Shown: one piece after another, positions 53,987 through 61,164 of the stretch
Layout: each line of letters opens with the position of its first letter
Numbering within the stretch: position 1 is the stretch's first letter
Translations under genes and position numbers: made by a program
Assembly: GCF_030160235.1 (NCBI RefSeq)
Contig: NZ_BSNY01000012.1
Coordinates: 372,001 to 436,000, forward strand
Direction: 5' to 3'
From: Mesorhizobium huakuii
Lineage (GTDB): Bacteria > Pseudomonadota > Alphaproteobacteria > Rhizobiales > Rhizobiaceae
Length of the DNA: 64,000 nt
The notes under the pieces: model-generated
Told to the model about the DNA's origin: nothing
What the model saw: the letters and a program-made list of their open reading frames with translations, nothing else
Database searches by the model: none

Positions 53987-54364
53987 TTATTTGTCGTCGA
54001 ACTTCTCGCTGATGACGTCGCGATATTCGCGGTCGGATGCGCGGAACAGGAAGACGAAATAACCGATCAGCACCGCCGCCATGATGATCAGCGTCGGCCA
54101 GTCGATGACATAGTGGAAGCGGTTCTGGATGACGTCATGCGCGGTCTCGGGCGTATAGCCGAGCTTCTCCCAGATCGCCGCCATGGTCGGGTTCTGGCCA
54201 AGCGCTTCCCAGGTCTTGGCATCGAGCGCGTCGATGGATTTGGCTGCTCCGGCAAGGCCGAGCTTCAACGGCAGCCACAGCGCCACGAAGATGGCGACAA
54301 CGACGACGACGATATCGAAAACCTGGCCGGCCTTGCTCTGCTCCGGCGGCGTATAGCGGGACAT
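53987..54364 (-). CDS. 125-residue two-span membrane protein of unknown function
   Basis: Unrecognised protein of 125 residues. Helix 1 is at about 14-36 (QVFDIVVVVVAIFVALWLPLKL) and helix 2 at about 90-107 (PTLIIMAAVLIGYFVFLF), with a roughly 50-residue loop between them (SIDALDAKTWEALGQNPTMAAIWEKLGYTPETAHDVIQNRFHYVIDW). GAGGGG lies eight bases before the ATG. The next gene upstream ends 12 bases away and the next downstream starts 32 bases away. Co-occurrence with the APC permease points to a transport complex, without direct evidence. Confidence 0.72.
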   Translation of the reverse strand: MSRYTPPEQSKAGQVFDIVVVVVAIFVALWLPLKLGLAGAAKSIDALDAKTWEALGQNPTMAAIWEKLGYTPETAHDVIQNRFHYVIDWPTLIIMAAVLIGYFVFLFRASDREYRDVISEKFDDK

Positions 54365-54376
54365 TTCTTGTACCCC

Positions 54377-54664
54377 TCAGGACTGGCGGTTGCGGGATGC
54401 GTCGGCGTTCTTGATATCGAGGCCGTAGATGAAGTCCTTGTCTTCCTTGTAGTGCTTGACCATCGCCAGGATCGCGGCTGTGTTGAAGATCAGCACGGCG
54501 GCGGCGGCAATCGCCACGACAGCCCTGATGCCGGCGTGCGGAATGTATGGCCATGTCATGAAGAGGACGAAGAGGATCGTCGCCCACAGGCAGATGATCA
54601 GCAGCGCGGATCCGCGCAAATCGGAACGGTACAGCGCCTCGATGCGCTGCTGCAGGTCTGACAT
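54377..54664 (-). CDS. 95-residue two-span membrane protein of unknown function
   Basis: Unrecognised protein of 95 residues: a charged N-terminal helix (SDLQQRIEALYRSDLRG), two hydrophobic helices (about 18-38 and 44-67) and a polar tail HYKEDKDFIYGLDIKNADASRN. ATG 54664 is preferred, with AGGGGAC upstream; 20 open codons before it are polar and not conserved-looking. It is the first gene of the long minus-strand amine operon, so the promoter lies in the 286-base divergent region shared with dmmD. Confidence 0.72.
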   Translation of the reverse strand: MSDLQQRIEALYRSDLRGSALLIICLWATILFVLFMTWPYIPHAGIRAVVAIAAAAVLIFNTAAILAMVKHYKEDKDFIYGLDIKNADASRNRQS

Positions 54665-54725
54665 CGGTTTGTCCCCTTTTTTCGACGCCCGGTTCCGAAT
54701 CCACCGCGCGTCGCCCTCTTTCAAG

Positions 54726-54749
54726 AGAGTGAAATTTTTTTCATAAATT
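54726..54749. promoter_or_regulatory. island motif copy, palindromic form
   Basis: AGAG followed by TGAAA-TTTT-TTTCA and TAAATT. The central 14 bases (54730-54743) form a perfect inverted repeat with 5-base arms. It lies about 60-85 bases upstream of the first small membrane gene, so it is suited to control the minus-strand operon. Confidence 0.6.
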
Positions 54750-54817
54750 CAGACCGTTTACCGCAATTGTCAAGACGAATTTACGCTGAGTTAACCATTT
54801 GCTCCGGGCGGTCAATT

Positions 54818-54839
54818 TTGCCTGACAATGAAATTATTT
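54818..54839. promoter_or_regulatory. island motif copy upstream of dmmD
   Basis: TTGCCTG-N4-TGAAATTATTT, identical outside the spacer to the site before tdm at 41578. It lies about 110 bases upstream of dmmD. Confidence 0.6.
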
Positions 54840-54950
54840 GCTTTCAGGGGATTGCGGCCCTCTCGCGTTTGCGGTCAATATTCAACTCAAAGCTCCGGCC
54901 ACTGCGCCAAGGAGCAGGGAACAGTGGATTTTTGAACGGAGGACGAGCGG

Positions 54951-56084
54951 ATGACGGCATCCTGGAGATTTTCGACCCTGGCGGATCGCCATCGCGCGCT
55001 GGGTTCGAAGCTCGAAGACTGGAGCGGCATGGGAACCGCCTGGACCTACGACAAGGATGCTGACGAAGAATACATCGCGATCCGCACCAAGGCGGGGCTG
55101 ATGGATGTGTCGGGTCTGAAGAAGGTGCACATCACCGGACCGCACGCCTCGCATCTCATCGATCTCGCCACCACGCGCGACGTGGAAAAGATCTACCCCG
55201 GCAAGTCGGCCTATGCCTGCATGCTGAACGAGGCGGGAAAATTCACCGACGACTGCATCCTCTACCGCACCGGCCCGAACAGCTGGATGGTCGTGCATGG
55301 TTCGGGCACCGGCCATGAGGAATTGCAGCGCGCCGCGATGGGCCGCGATGTCTCGCTGCGCTTCGACGACAATCTGCACGATCTGTCGCTGCAGGGGCCG
55401 ACATCGGTCGACTATCTCGCCAAGCATGTGCCGGGGATTCGCGACCTCAACTATTTCCACCACATGCAGACCCAGCTCTTCGGGTTCCCCGTCATGATCT
55501 CGCGCACCGGCTACACCGGCGAGCGCGGCTACGAGATCTTCTGCCGTGGCCAGGATGCCGGCACGATCTGGGACAGGATCCTCGACGAGGGCAAGAGCGC
55601 CGGCATCATTCCGTGCCGCTTCACCACGCTCGACATGCTGCGGGTCGAAAGCTATCTGCTGTTCTACCCCTACGATAACTCCCAGAAATATCCGTTCGAG
55701 AATGAAGGCCCCGGCGACACGTTGTGGGAGCTCGGCCTCGATTTCACCGTCAGCCCCGGCAAGACCGGATTCCGCGGCGCGGAGGAACACTACCGCCTGA
55801 AGGGCAAGGAGCGTTTCAAGATCTATGGTGTGCTGCTCGACGGCAAGGAGCCAGCCGACGAAGGCGCGCCGGTCTATCGCGACGGCAAAAAGGTCGGCGT
55901 GGTGACCTGCGCCATGTATTCGCCGCTGGTCAAAAAATCGATGGGCATCGCCCGTCTCGACGTCGACTGCGCTGTCAAGGACACCAAGCTCGAAATCCGC
56001 AACAAGAGCGGATCGATCAAGGCGACGGCGCAGCCCTTGCCGTTCGACGATCCGAAAAAGACCAAGCGCACCGCCAAGGGTTGA
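54951..56084 (+). CDS. dmmD: dimethylamine monooxygenase-associated THF-dependent protein (GcvT family)
   Basis: GcvT-family protein of 377 residues, expected to capture formaldehyde from dimethylamine oxidation on tetrahydrofolate. Conserved GcvT features: YIAIRTKAGLMDVSGLKKVHITGPHASHLIDLATTRDV (about 41-78), DDCILYRTGPNSWMVVHGSG, LSLQGPTSVDYLAKHV, MISRTGYTGERGYEIFC and LDFTVSPGKTGFRGAEEHYRL. The order with the next three genes matches dmmDABC of marine methylated-amine degraders. GGAGG lies 8 bases before the ATG. It starts the plus-strand operon divergent from the permease/mgs operon. Confidence 0.88.
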   Translation: MTASWRFSTLADRHRALGSKLEDWSGMGTAWTYDKDADEEYIAIRTKAGLMDVSGLKKVHITGPHASHLIDLATTRDVEKIYPGKSAYACMLNEAGKFTDDCILYRTGPNSWMVVHGSGTGHEELQRAAMGRDVSLRFDDNLHDLSLQGPTSVDYLAKHVPGIRDLNYFHHMQTQLFGFPVMISRTGYTGERGYEIFCRGQDAGTIWDRILDEGKSAGIIPCRFTTLDMLRVESYLLFYPYDNSQKYPFENEGPGDTLWELGLDFTVSPGKTGFRGAEEHYRLKGKERFKIYGVLLDGKEPADEGAPVYRDGKKVGVVTCAMYSPLVKKSMGIARLDVDCAVKDTKLEIRNKSGSIKATAQPLPFDDPKKTKRTAKG

Positions 56085-56123
56085 GGCATCATCAGCAGCG
56101 AGGGATTAAGGCACTAAGAGAGA

Positions 56124-56720
56124 ATGGCAGCCAAGACGATCATCAGCCGGCCCATTTACGGAACCCTGTCTCCGCAGCCCGGCAAACATCATCTTTTCAT
56201 CGCCGATGCGGAAGGCGCGCTGGCGATCGTTGATATGGCAAAGATGGCTCCGCCCGGTTTCTTCGGCGGCGCCGAAATCGTCTTCATCCCGGGCCTCGAC
56301 GGCAAGCATGTCGCCGCCCTCGAAGCGCTGAAGCCGGCGCAGTTTCATCTCGCGCCATCCTTTGCCAGCCTGTTGCCGAGGCTGAAGCAGACGCTGGGCA
56401 ATGCCCATATGGGCCTGCGCCTATACCTCGCCGGCACCGAGGGCCTGATTGGCCAGGCCATGCAGGTGGCGCTCGAAGCCGGCATCGACCACACCTCCAT
56501 GCAGACGGAGCATCGCGGCTCGCTGGCGCGGCGCATGCAGTGCGTGCACTGCAAGGGCATCACTGAAAACGTCACGACACAGCCTGCGACCTGCTCGCAC
56601 TGCGGCCTGCTGCTTCTGGTACGCGATCATTATTCCAGGCGCCTCGCCGCGTTCCAGGGTGTCTGCATCAATGCCGAGGATCGCTCGGAGATTCCTCCAA
56701 CCGAGGAGGCCTTTCCATGA
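56124..56720 (+). CDS. dmmA: dimethylamine monooxygenase subunit DmmA
   Basis: Protein of 198 residues matching the small DmmA-type subunit by size and position. The N-terminal part (about 1-130) has no motif I can name. The C-terminal part carries a rubredoxin-like pair CVHC (about 140-143) and CSHC (about 158-161), suited to bind one metal ion, followed by GLLLLVRDHYSRRLAAFQGVCINAEDR. The stop overlaps the dmmB start, so subunits are coupled. Letter assignment follows the order dmmD-A-B-C; literature use of the letters may differ. Confidence 0.8.
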   Translation: MAAKTIISRPIYGTLSPQPGKHHLFIADAEGALAIVDMAKMAPPGFFGGAEIVFIPGLDGKHVAALEALKPAQFHLAPSFASLLPRLKQTLGNAHMGLRLYLAGTEGLIGQAMQVALEAGIDHTSMQTEHRGSLARRMQCVHCKGITENVTTQPATCSHCGLLLLVRDHYSRRLAAFQGVCINAEDRSEIPPTEEAFP

Positions 56721-57682
56721 GCACCGGCACCACCAAGCTCGATGTCGTCGTCAGCGATGTCGTCCCGGTCAACGAACTGGTCACCCGCTTCCATTTCCGC
56801 CGCCGCGACGGCGAGCTGCTGCCGACCTTTTCCGGCGGCGCCCATGTCGTGGTCGAGATGCGCGACGGCGACCGCACCCGGCTCAACCCGTATTCGCTGA
56901 TGGGCTCGCCGCTCGACACGCGTGAATACACGATCTCGGTGCGCCGCGACGATGTCGGCCGCGGCGGCTCGCTGTTCATGCACCGGTCCGTCAAGCCGGG
57001 CCTGGAGATGGTGATCAGCTACCCCGTCAATTTGTTCTCGCTCGATCTGAGGGCGAAGAAGCACTTGATGCTGGCCGGCGGCATCGGCATCACGCCCTTC
57101 ATGGCGCAGACGGCGCAACTGGCGGGAGAGGGCGGCAATTTCGAACTGCACTACACCTGCCGCACCGCGTCGCTCGCCACTTATGCCGACGTGCTGCGGG
57201 AGCGTTACGACAGGCGCATCAGGCTCTACCATGACGACCGTGACGAGCGCATCGACCTCGACCGGCTGCTGTCGACGCAGCCGCTCGGTACGCATCTTTA
57301 TGTCTGCGGCCCTGCCGGCATGATCAATTGGGTGCGCGACCGCGCGACCGCCTTGGGCTGGCCGTCGGAAGCCGTGCATTTCGAGCATTTCGCGGCACCC
57401 CAGCCCGGCCTGCCTTTCGACGTGACGCTGGCGGTCAGCGGCAAGACGATCCGCGTCGGCGAGCAGCAGAGCCTGCTCGAAGCCATCGAGGCGGCCGGCG
57501 TCGATCCGCCCTATCTCTGCCGCGGCGGCGTCTGCGGCCAGTGCGAGACCAACGTCATCTCTTACGATGGCAAATTCATCCACAACGACCACTGGCTGAG
57601 CGAGGAAGACCATCGCTCCGGCTGCAAGATCATGCCGTGCGTGTCGCGCTTCGAGGGTCGGTCGCTGGTGCTGGAGCGGTGA
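56717..57682 (+). CDS. dmmB: dimethylamine monooxygenase reductase subunit DmmB
   Basis: Phthalate-dioxygenase-reductase-type protein of 321 residues that passes electrons from NAD(P)H to the oxygenase. The flavin-binding barrel has LNPYSLMGSPLDTREYTISVRRD (about 56-78, R/T-x-Y-S motif variant) and GGSLFMHRSVKPG. The nucleotide domain has LMLAGGIGITPFMAQTAQL and YVCGPAGMINWV. A C-terminal plant-type 2Fe-2S domain has CRGGVCGQCETN (Cys-x4-Cys-x2-Cys) plus a later Cys in CKIMPCVSR. All redox domains are intact. ATG overlaps the dmmA stop. Confidence 0.92.
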   Translation: MSTGTTKLDVVVSDVVPVNELVTRFHFRRRDGELLPTFSGGAHVVVEMRDGDRTRLNPYSLMGSPLDTREYTISVRRDDVGRGGSLFMHRSVKPGLEMVISYPVNLFSLDLRAKKHLMLAGGIGITPFMAQTAQLAGEGGNFELHYTCRTASLATYADVLRERYDRRIRLYHDDRDERIDLDRLLSTQPLGTHLYVCGPAGMINWVRDRATALGWPSEAVHFEHFAAPQPGLPFDVTLAVSGKTIRVGEQQSLLEAIEAAGVDPPYLCRGGVCGQCETNVISYDGKFIHNDHWLSEEDHRSGCKIMPCVSRFEGRSLVLER

Positions 57683-57694
57683 AGCATTTTGCAG

Positions 57695-57762
57695 CCAAGT
57701 GGATACACTTGGCGTCGCAGAAATGCGGCTGAAACAAATAGATAGAGCGGGCAGCCCGCTCT
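57695..57762 (+). promoter_or_regulatory. palindrome and pre-ribosome-site hairpin upstream of dmmC
   Basis: CCAAGTG-gata-CACTTGG (57695-57712) is a perfect 7-base-arm inverted repeat. AGAGCGGG-cag-CCCGCTCT (57744-57762) is a perfect 8-base stem that ends one base before the AGGAGG site of dmmC. Both lie in the only sizeable gap (91 bases) inside the dmm operon, so they may set dmmC expression. Confidence 0.5.
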
Positions 57763-57773
57763 AGGAGGAAATC

Positions 57774-58814
57774 ATGGGCATCACCTTTCGCAAGGAAACG
57801 TTCCGCGACGATTTCACCTTCAGGAACAGCCCGGAGCACATCAGGCGGTTCCCGTTCCCGTTCCATGAAGACGCCTACATGTATGCGGTCAACATCGAGC
57901 CGCATGTCGTCGGGCCGAAGGGCAGCGTGCTGGAGAACCTGATCGACGTCGACGAGCACTATGTCGCCGAGATGCAGGACCGCGCTTTGGTGCTGGCCGA
58001 GGACCCGCTGCGCTGCCAGTCGCTGCCGCATATGACGCTGGCCGGCTGGGATCTGCTCGAACTCTTGATGGAACAGCAGGCGCTTGGCTATCCCGAGCAT
58101 TTCACGCTGACGCGTGACGGCGACCGCTGGCGCTGGATCAACCGGCCGCTCGGCATCGACGACACTTTCACCTTCGGCGACACCTCGACCCTGCCTTACG
58201 GTCCGATGGAATACATCACCCGCCAGAGCCAGGGCGATTTCTGCATCCTCGACCAGCGCGACGGCAATCTGTGGATGGACGCCGGCATGGTCACCACCCA
58301 GGCCGACTGGTCGCTCGATTTCGACATCGGGATGAATTTTTTCGAGTGGCACGCGCCGGTGCCGCTGGCGCATGAGAAGGGGATTTTCACCAGGGCGTTG
58401 AAATTCCTCACCAACATCCAGCAGGGCAAGCCGGCACGGCGTCTCAACTGGACGATGACCATCAATCCGCGCCTCGATACCAGCCCGGAAAATTACCACA
58501 AATGGGGGCCGGACCGGACGACCGTGACGCCCGAGAATGTCGGCGACAAGGTGCATCTGCGCGTCGAGCTGCAGAGCTTCTGGCGACTGCCTCGCTCCAA
58601 TGGCATCGTCTTCCCGATCCGCTGCTATCTGATCAAGATGGACGAGTTGGTCACCCAGCCGAAATGGGCGCGGCGTCTGCACCGCGTCATCCGCGACCTG
58701 CCCGAGGAACTCGCCACCTACAAGGGCCTGACACGGTACCGGCCGACACTGGTCGAATGGCTGTCGAAGCTGGACGACGGCAGTCCGACCAGCCCGGGGT
58801 TCGGGCCTGACTAA
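57774..58814 (+). CDS. dmmC: heme-dependent dimethylamine N-demethylase subunit (DUF3445)
   Basis: DUF3445-family protein of 346 residues, the oxygenase-type component of dimethylamine monooxygenase, yielding methylamine and formaldehyde. Conserved-looking segments: RRFPFPFHEDAYMYAVNIEPHV, AEDPLRCQSLPHMTLAGWDLLELLMEQQ (His near 83 could be a heme ligand), ALGYPEHFTLTRDGDRWRWINRPLG, ARRLNWTMTINPRLDTSPENYHKWGPDRT and RLELQSFWRLPRSNGIVFPIRCYL. Strong AGGAGG ribosome site. The heme role is family knowledge; I cannot confirm the ligand by eye. The stop overlaps the convergent regulator gene's stop by three bases. Confidence 0.88.
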   Translation: MGITFRKETFRDDFTFRNSPEHIRRFPFPFHEDAYMYAVNIEPHVVGPKGSVLENLIDVDEHYVAEMQDRALVLAEDPLRCQSLPHMTLAGWDLLELLMEQQALGYPEHFTLTRDGDRWRWINRPLGIDDTFTFGDTSTLPYGPMEYITRQSQGDFCILDQRDGNLWMDAGMVTTQADWSLDFDIGMNFFEWHAPVPLAHEKGIFTRALKFLTNIQQGKPARRLNWTMTINPRLDTSPENYHKWGPDRTTVTPENVGDKVHLRVELQSFWRLPRSNGIVFPIRCYLIKMDELVTQPKWARRLHRVIRDLPEELATYKGLTRYRPTLVEWLSKLDDGSPTSPGFGPD

Positions 58815-59524
58815 CCCGCGCTGTTCTGCGGATAGCAGATGATCGAGAGATACCGCATTGGCAGTTTCGTCAGCTGCTCCGGCCCATGCGGTGCGTCGGC
58901 GTCGAAGAACAGGCTGTCGCCTGGCTTCATCGGGTAGAGGTTGCTGCCGTGCCGGTAAACGACTTCGCCCTCGAGCATGTAGAGGAACTCCATGCCCTCA
59001 TGCTGGAAAGTCGGGAACACGTCCGAATCCTCGGTCAGTGTGATCAGGTAGGGTTCGACGACGACACCGCTGGTGTTCGACCCAATATGGCCGAGCAGAT
59101 TATACTGGTGGCCGGCGCGCGTGCCGCGGCGCTCGACATCCAGCCCTTCGCCGGCCTTGACGAAGACAGCGCTGCGCTCTTCCTCGAAGCGGCGGAAGAA
59201 GGCGGTGACGGGAACGCCGAGCGCCCGCGACAGCGCCTGCAGCGTGGTCAGCGACGGAGAGGTTATGCCGTTCTCGATCTTCGACAGCATGCCCAGCGAA
59301 ATGTCGGTGGCGACGGCGAGATCGGCGACGGTGATGCCGAGCTTCTTGCGGAACGCCCGCACCTCGCGGCCGATCGCCACCTCCAGCACCTTCTCGCGTG
59401 TATCGCGGATGGCATGCGGGTTTTGCGTCAGCGGTGCGCGGATGGTCTTGCCGTCCGCCGAGACCTTTGGCTGGGGCTTCGGCTTGGCGCCGGCAAGGCC
59501 GGCCTTGGAACTGTCTTTCGCCAT
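58811..59524 (-). CDS. XRE-family regulator with C-terminal cupin
   Basis: PuuR-type regulator of 237 residues. A basic disordered N-terminus (about 1-45, rich in Lys/Pro/Ala) leads to an HTH_3 domain (about 47-108: VAIGREVRAFRKKLGITVADLAVATDISLGMLSKIENGITSPSLTTLQALSRALGVP). A cupin domain follows (about 160-232: FPTFQHEGMEFLYMLEGEVVYRHGSNLYPMKPGDSLFFDADAPHGPE) that may sense a small amine or metal. It diverges from tmm and converges on dmmC, and a copy of the island motif lies 17-33 bases upstream of its own start. It is the only regulator inside the amine island and the best candidate for its control. Confidence 0.9.
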   Translation of the reverse strand: MAKDSSKAGLAGAKPKPQPKVSADGKTIRAPLTQNPHAIRDTREKVLEVAIGREVRAFRKKLGITVADLAVATDISLGMLSKIENGITSPSLTTLQALSRALGVPVTAFFRRFEEERSAVFVKAGEGLDVERRGTRAGHQYNLLGHIGSNTSGVVVEPYLITLTEDSDVFPTFQHEGMEFLYMLEGEVVYRHGSNLYPMKPGDSLFFDADAPHGPEQLTKLPMRYLSIICYPQNSAG

Positions 59525-59540
59525 GTCGCCCCCGGACTTC

Positions 59541-59557
59541 GCGGATTTATTTCACTC
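59541..59557. promoter_or_regulatory. island motif copy upstream of the XRE-cupin regulator
   Basis: Minus-strand GAGTGAAATAAATCCGC (59557-59541) shares GAGTGAAAT with the 54726 site. It lies immediately upstream of the regulator's start, suiting autoregulation. Confidence 0.5.
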
Positions 59558-59736
59558 AAGGTGAACATGTCACGTGGCGATACAGCAGCGCGGCGGTGTC
59601 GGCAAGCCGTCTTAAGTCCCATCGGACGATCCCATGGATTCCGCCAGCGACGGTTTTTCGCAGGAATCCTTTGCGGGCAAACGCCGTTCCCGCAGATGTC
59701 TGTTGACAGCACCAAAGGGCCAATTAGTGTCACTGT

Positions 59737-59755
59737 CAGTGAAATTTGTTTCGCT
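59737..59755. promoter_or_regulatory. island motif copy upstream of tmm
   Basis: CAGTGAAATTTGTTTCGC: TGAAA-TTTG-TTTC (59740-59752) closely parallels the palindromic 54730 site. It overlaps the end of a CACTG-t-CAGTG palindrome (59731-59741). It lies about 35-50 bases before tmm, downstream of a TTGACA at 59703-59708. Confidence 0.6.
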
Positions 59756-59786
59756 GGGGAAATCAAAAAATGAGGAGACCCTGGAA

Positions 59787-61145
59787 ATGAAAACGCGCGT
59801 TGCCGTCATCGGCGCCGGACCGTCCGGCCTGGCACAGCTCAGGGCCTTCAAGTCGGCTGAAGACAAGGGTGCTGACATCCCCGAGATCGTCTGCTTCGAA
59901 AAGCAGTCGGATTGGGGCGGTCTGTGGAACTACACCTGGCGCACCGGCCTCGACGAGCATGGCGATCCCGTGCATGGCTCGATGTACCGCTACCTCTGGT
60001 CGAACGGACCGAAGGAATGCCTGGAATTCGCCGACTACACGTTCGAGGAGCATTTCGGCCGGCCGATCGGCTCCTATCCGCCGCGCGCCGTGCTGTGGGA
60101 TTACATCAAGGGCCGTGTCGAGAAATCGGGCTTGCGCAAATGGGTGCGCTTCAACAGTCCGGTACGCATGGTCACCTTCTCGGACGAGACCAAGAAATTC
60201 ACCGTCACCGCGCATGACCGCACCAACGACGTCACCTATTCCGAAGAGTTCGACAACGTCGTCGTCGCCTCCGGTCACTTCTCCGTCCCCAACGTTCCCT
60301 ATTTCGAGGGTTTTGCCACCTTCAACGGCCGCATCCTGCACAGCCATGATTTCCGCGACGCGATGGAGTTCAAGGGCAAGGACATATTGATCATCGGCCG
60401 CTCCTATTCGGCCGAGGACATCGGTTCGCAGTGCTACAAATATGGCGCCAAATCCATCACCTCCAGCTACCGTTCGAAGCCGATGGGCTTCAAATGGCCG
60501 GAGAATTGGAAGGAAGTGCCGCTCTTGCAGAAGGTCGTCGGCAAGACCGCCCACTTCAAGGACGGCTCGACCAAGGATGTCGACGCCATCATCCTGTGCA
60601 CCGGCTATCTGCATTCCTTCCCCTTCCTCACCGACGACCTCAAGCTCAAGACCGCCAACCGCATGTGGCCGCTCGACCTCTATGAAGGCGTTGTGTGGGA
60701 AAAGAACCCGATGCTGTCCTATATCGGCATGCAGGACCAGTTCTACACCTTCAACATGTTCGACGCGCAGGCCTGGTTCGCCCGCGACGTGATCATGGGC
60801 CGCATCAAACTGCCCTCGGCCGAAGCGATGGCGGCGCACGGCGCAAAATGGCGTGCGCGTGAGGAAACGCTGGAAGATGCCGAGCAGATGATCTGGTTCC
60901 AGGGCGACTACACCAAGGAACTGATGGATCAGACCGACTATCCCGGCTTCGATGTCGAGGCAGTCAACCAGACCTTCATGGAATGGGAACACCATAAGGC
61001 GGAAGACATTATGAGCTTCCGCGACCACGCCTACCGCTCGCTGATGACCGGCACCATGGCGCCGCTGCACCATACGCCCTGGTTGCAGGCGCTGGACGAT
61101 TCCATGGAGAGCTATCTCGAGGTGAAGGGCGTGGCGGCGGAATAG
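59787..61145 (+). CDS. tmm: trimethylamine monooxygenase
   Basis: Flavin-containing monooxygenase of 452 residues oxidising trimethylamine to TMAO with FAD, NADPH and oxygen. FAD fold [17 protein letters not shown] is at about 4-20. The FMO fingerprint [13 protein letters not shown] is at about 180-192, followed by the NADP site [22 protein letters not shown] (about 200-221). Residues such as [25 protein letters not shown] and [19 protein letters not shown] match the bacterial Tmm subgroup strongly. ATG 59787 is chosen ([10 protein letters not shown]); 51 open codons upstream belong to the promoter region. It lies between the regulator and convergent tmoW, with dmm, tdm and TMAO transport genes nearby. 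Confidence 0.95.
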   Translation: MKTRVAVIGAGPSGLAQLRAFKSAEDKGADIPEIVCFEKQSDWGGLWNYTWRTGLDEHGDPVHGSMYRYLWSNGPKECLEFADYTFEEHFGRPIGSYPPRAVLWDYIKGRVEKSGLRKWVRFNSPVRMVTFSDETKKFTVTAHDRTNDVTYSEEFDNVVVASGHFSVPNVPYFEGFATFNGRILHSHDFRDAMEFKGKDILIIGRSYSAEDIGSQCYKYGAKSITSSYRSKPMGFKWPENWKEVPLLQKVVGKTAHFKDGSTKDVDAIILCTGYLHSFPFLTDDLKLKTANRMWPLDLYEGVVWEKNPMLSYIGMQDQFYTFNMFDAQAWFARDVIMGRIKLPSAEAMAAHGAKWRAREETLEDAEQMIWFQGDYTKELMDQTDYPGFDVEAVNQTFMEWEHHKAEDIMSFRDHAYRSLMTGTMAPLHHTPWLQALDDSMESYLEVKGVAAE

Positions 61146-61164
61146 CCGCCGCGCATCTTGCTGC

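Larger units (their letters stand above)
54665..54950. promoter_or_regulatory. divergent regulatory region between the two amine operons
   Basis: AT-rich 286-base region separating the minus-strand permease/mgs/mgd operon from plus-strand dmmDABC. It holds two copies of the recurring motif (54726-54749 and 54818-54839) and a TTGTCA/TGACAA inverted pair around 54769 and 54824. A GGAGG ribosome site lies near 54938, eight bases before dmmD. No small ORF with a ribosome site is visible. Confidence 0.7.
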
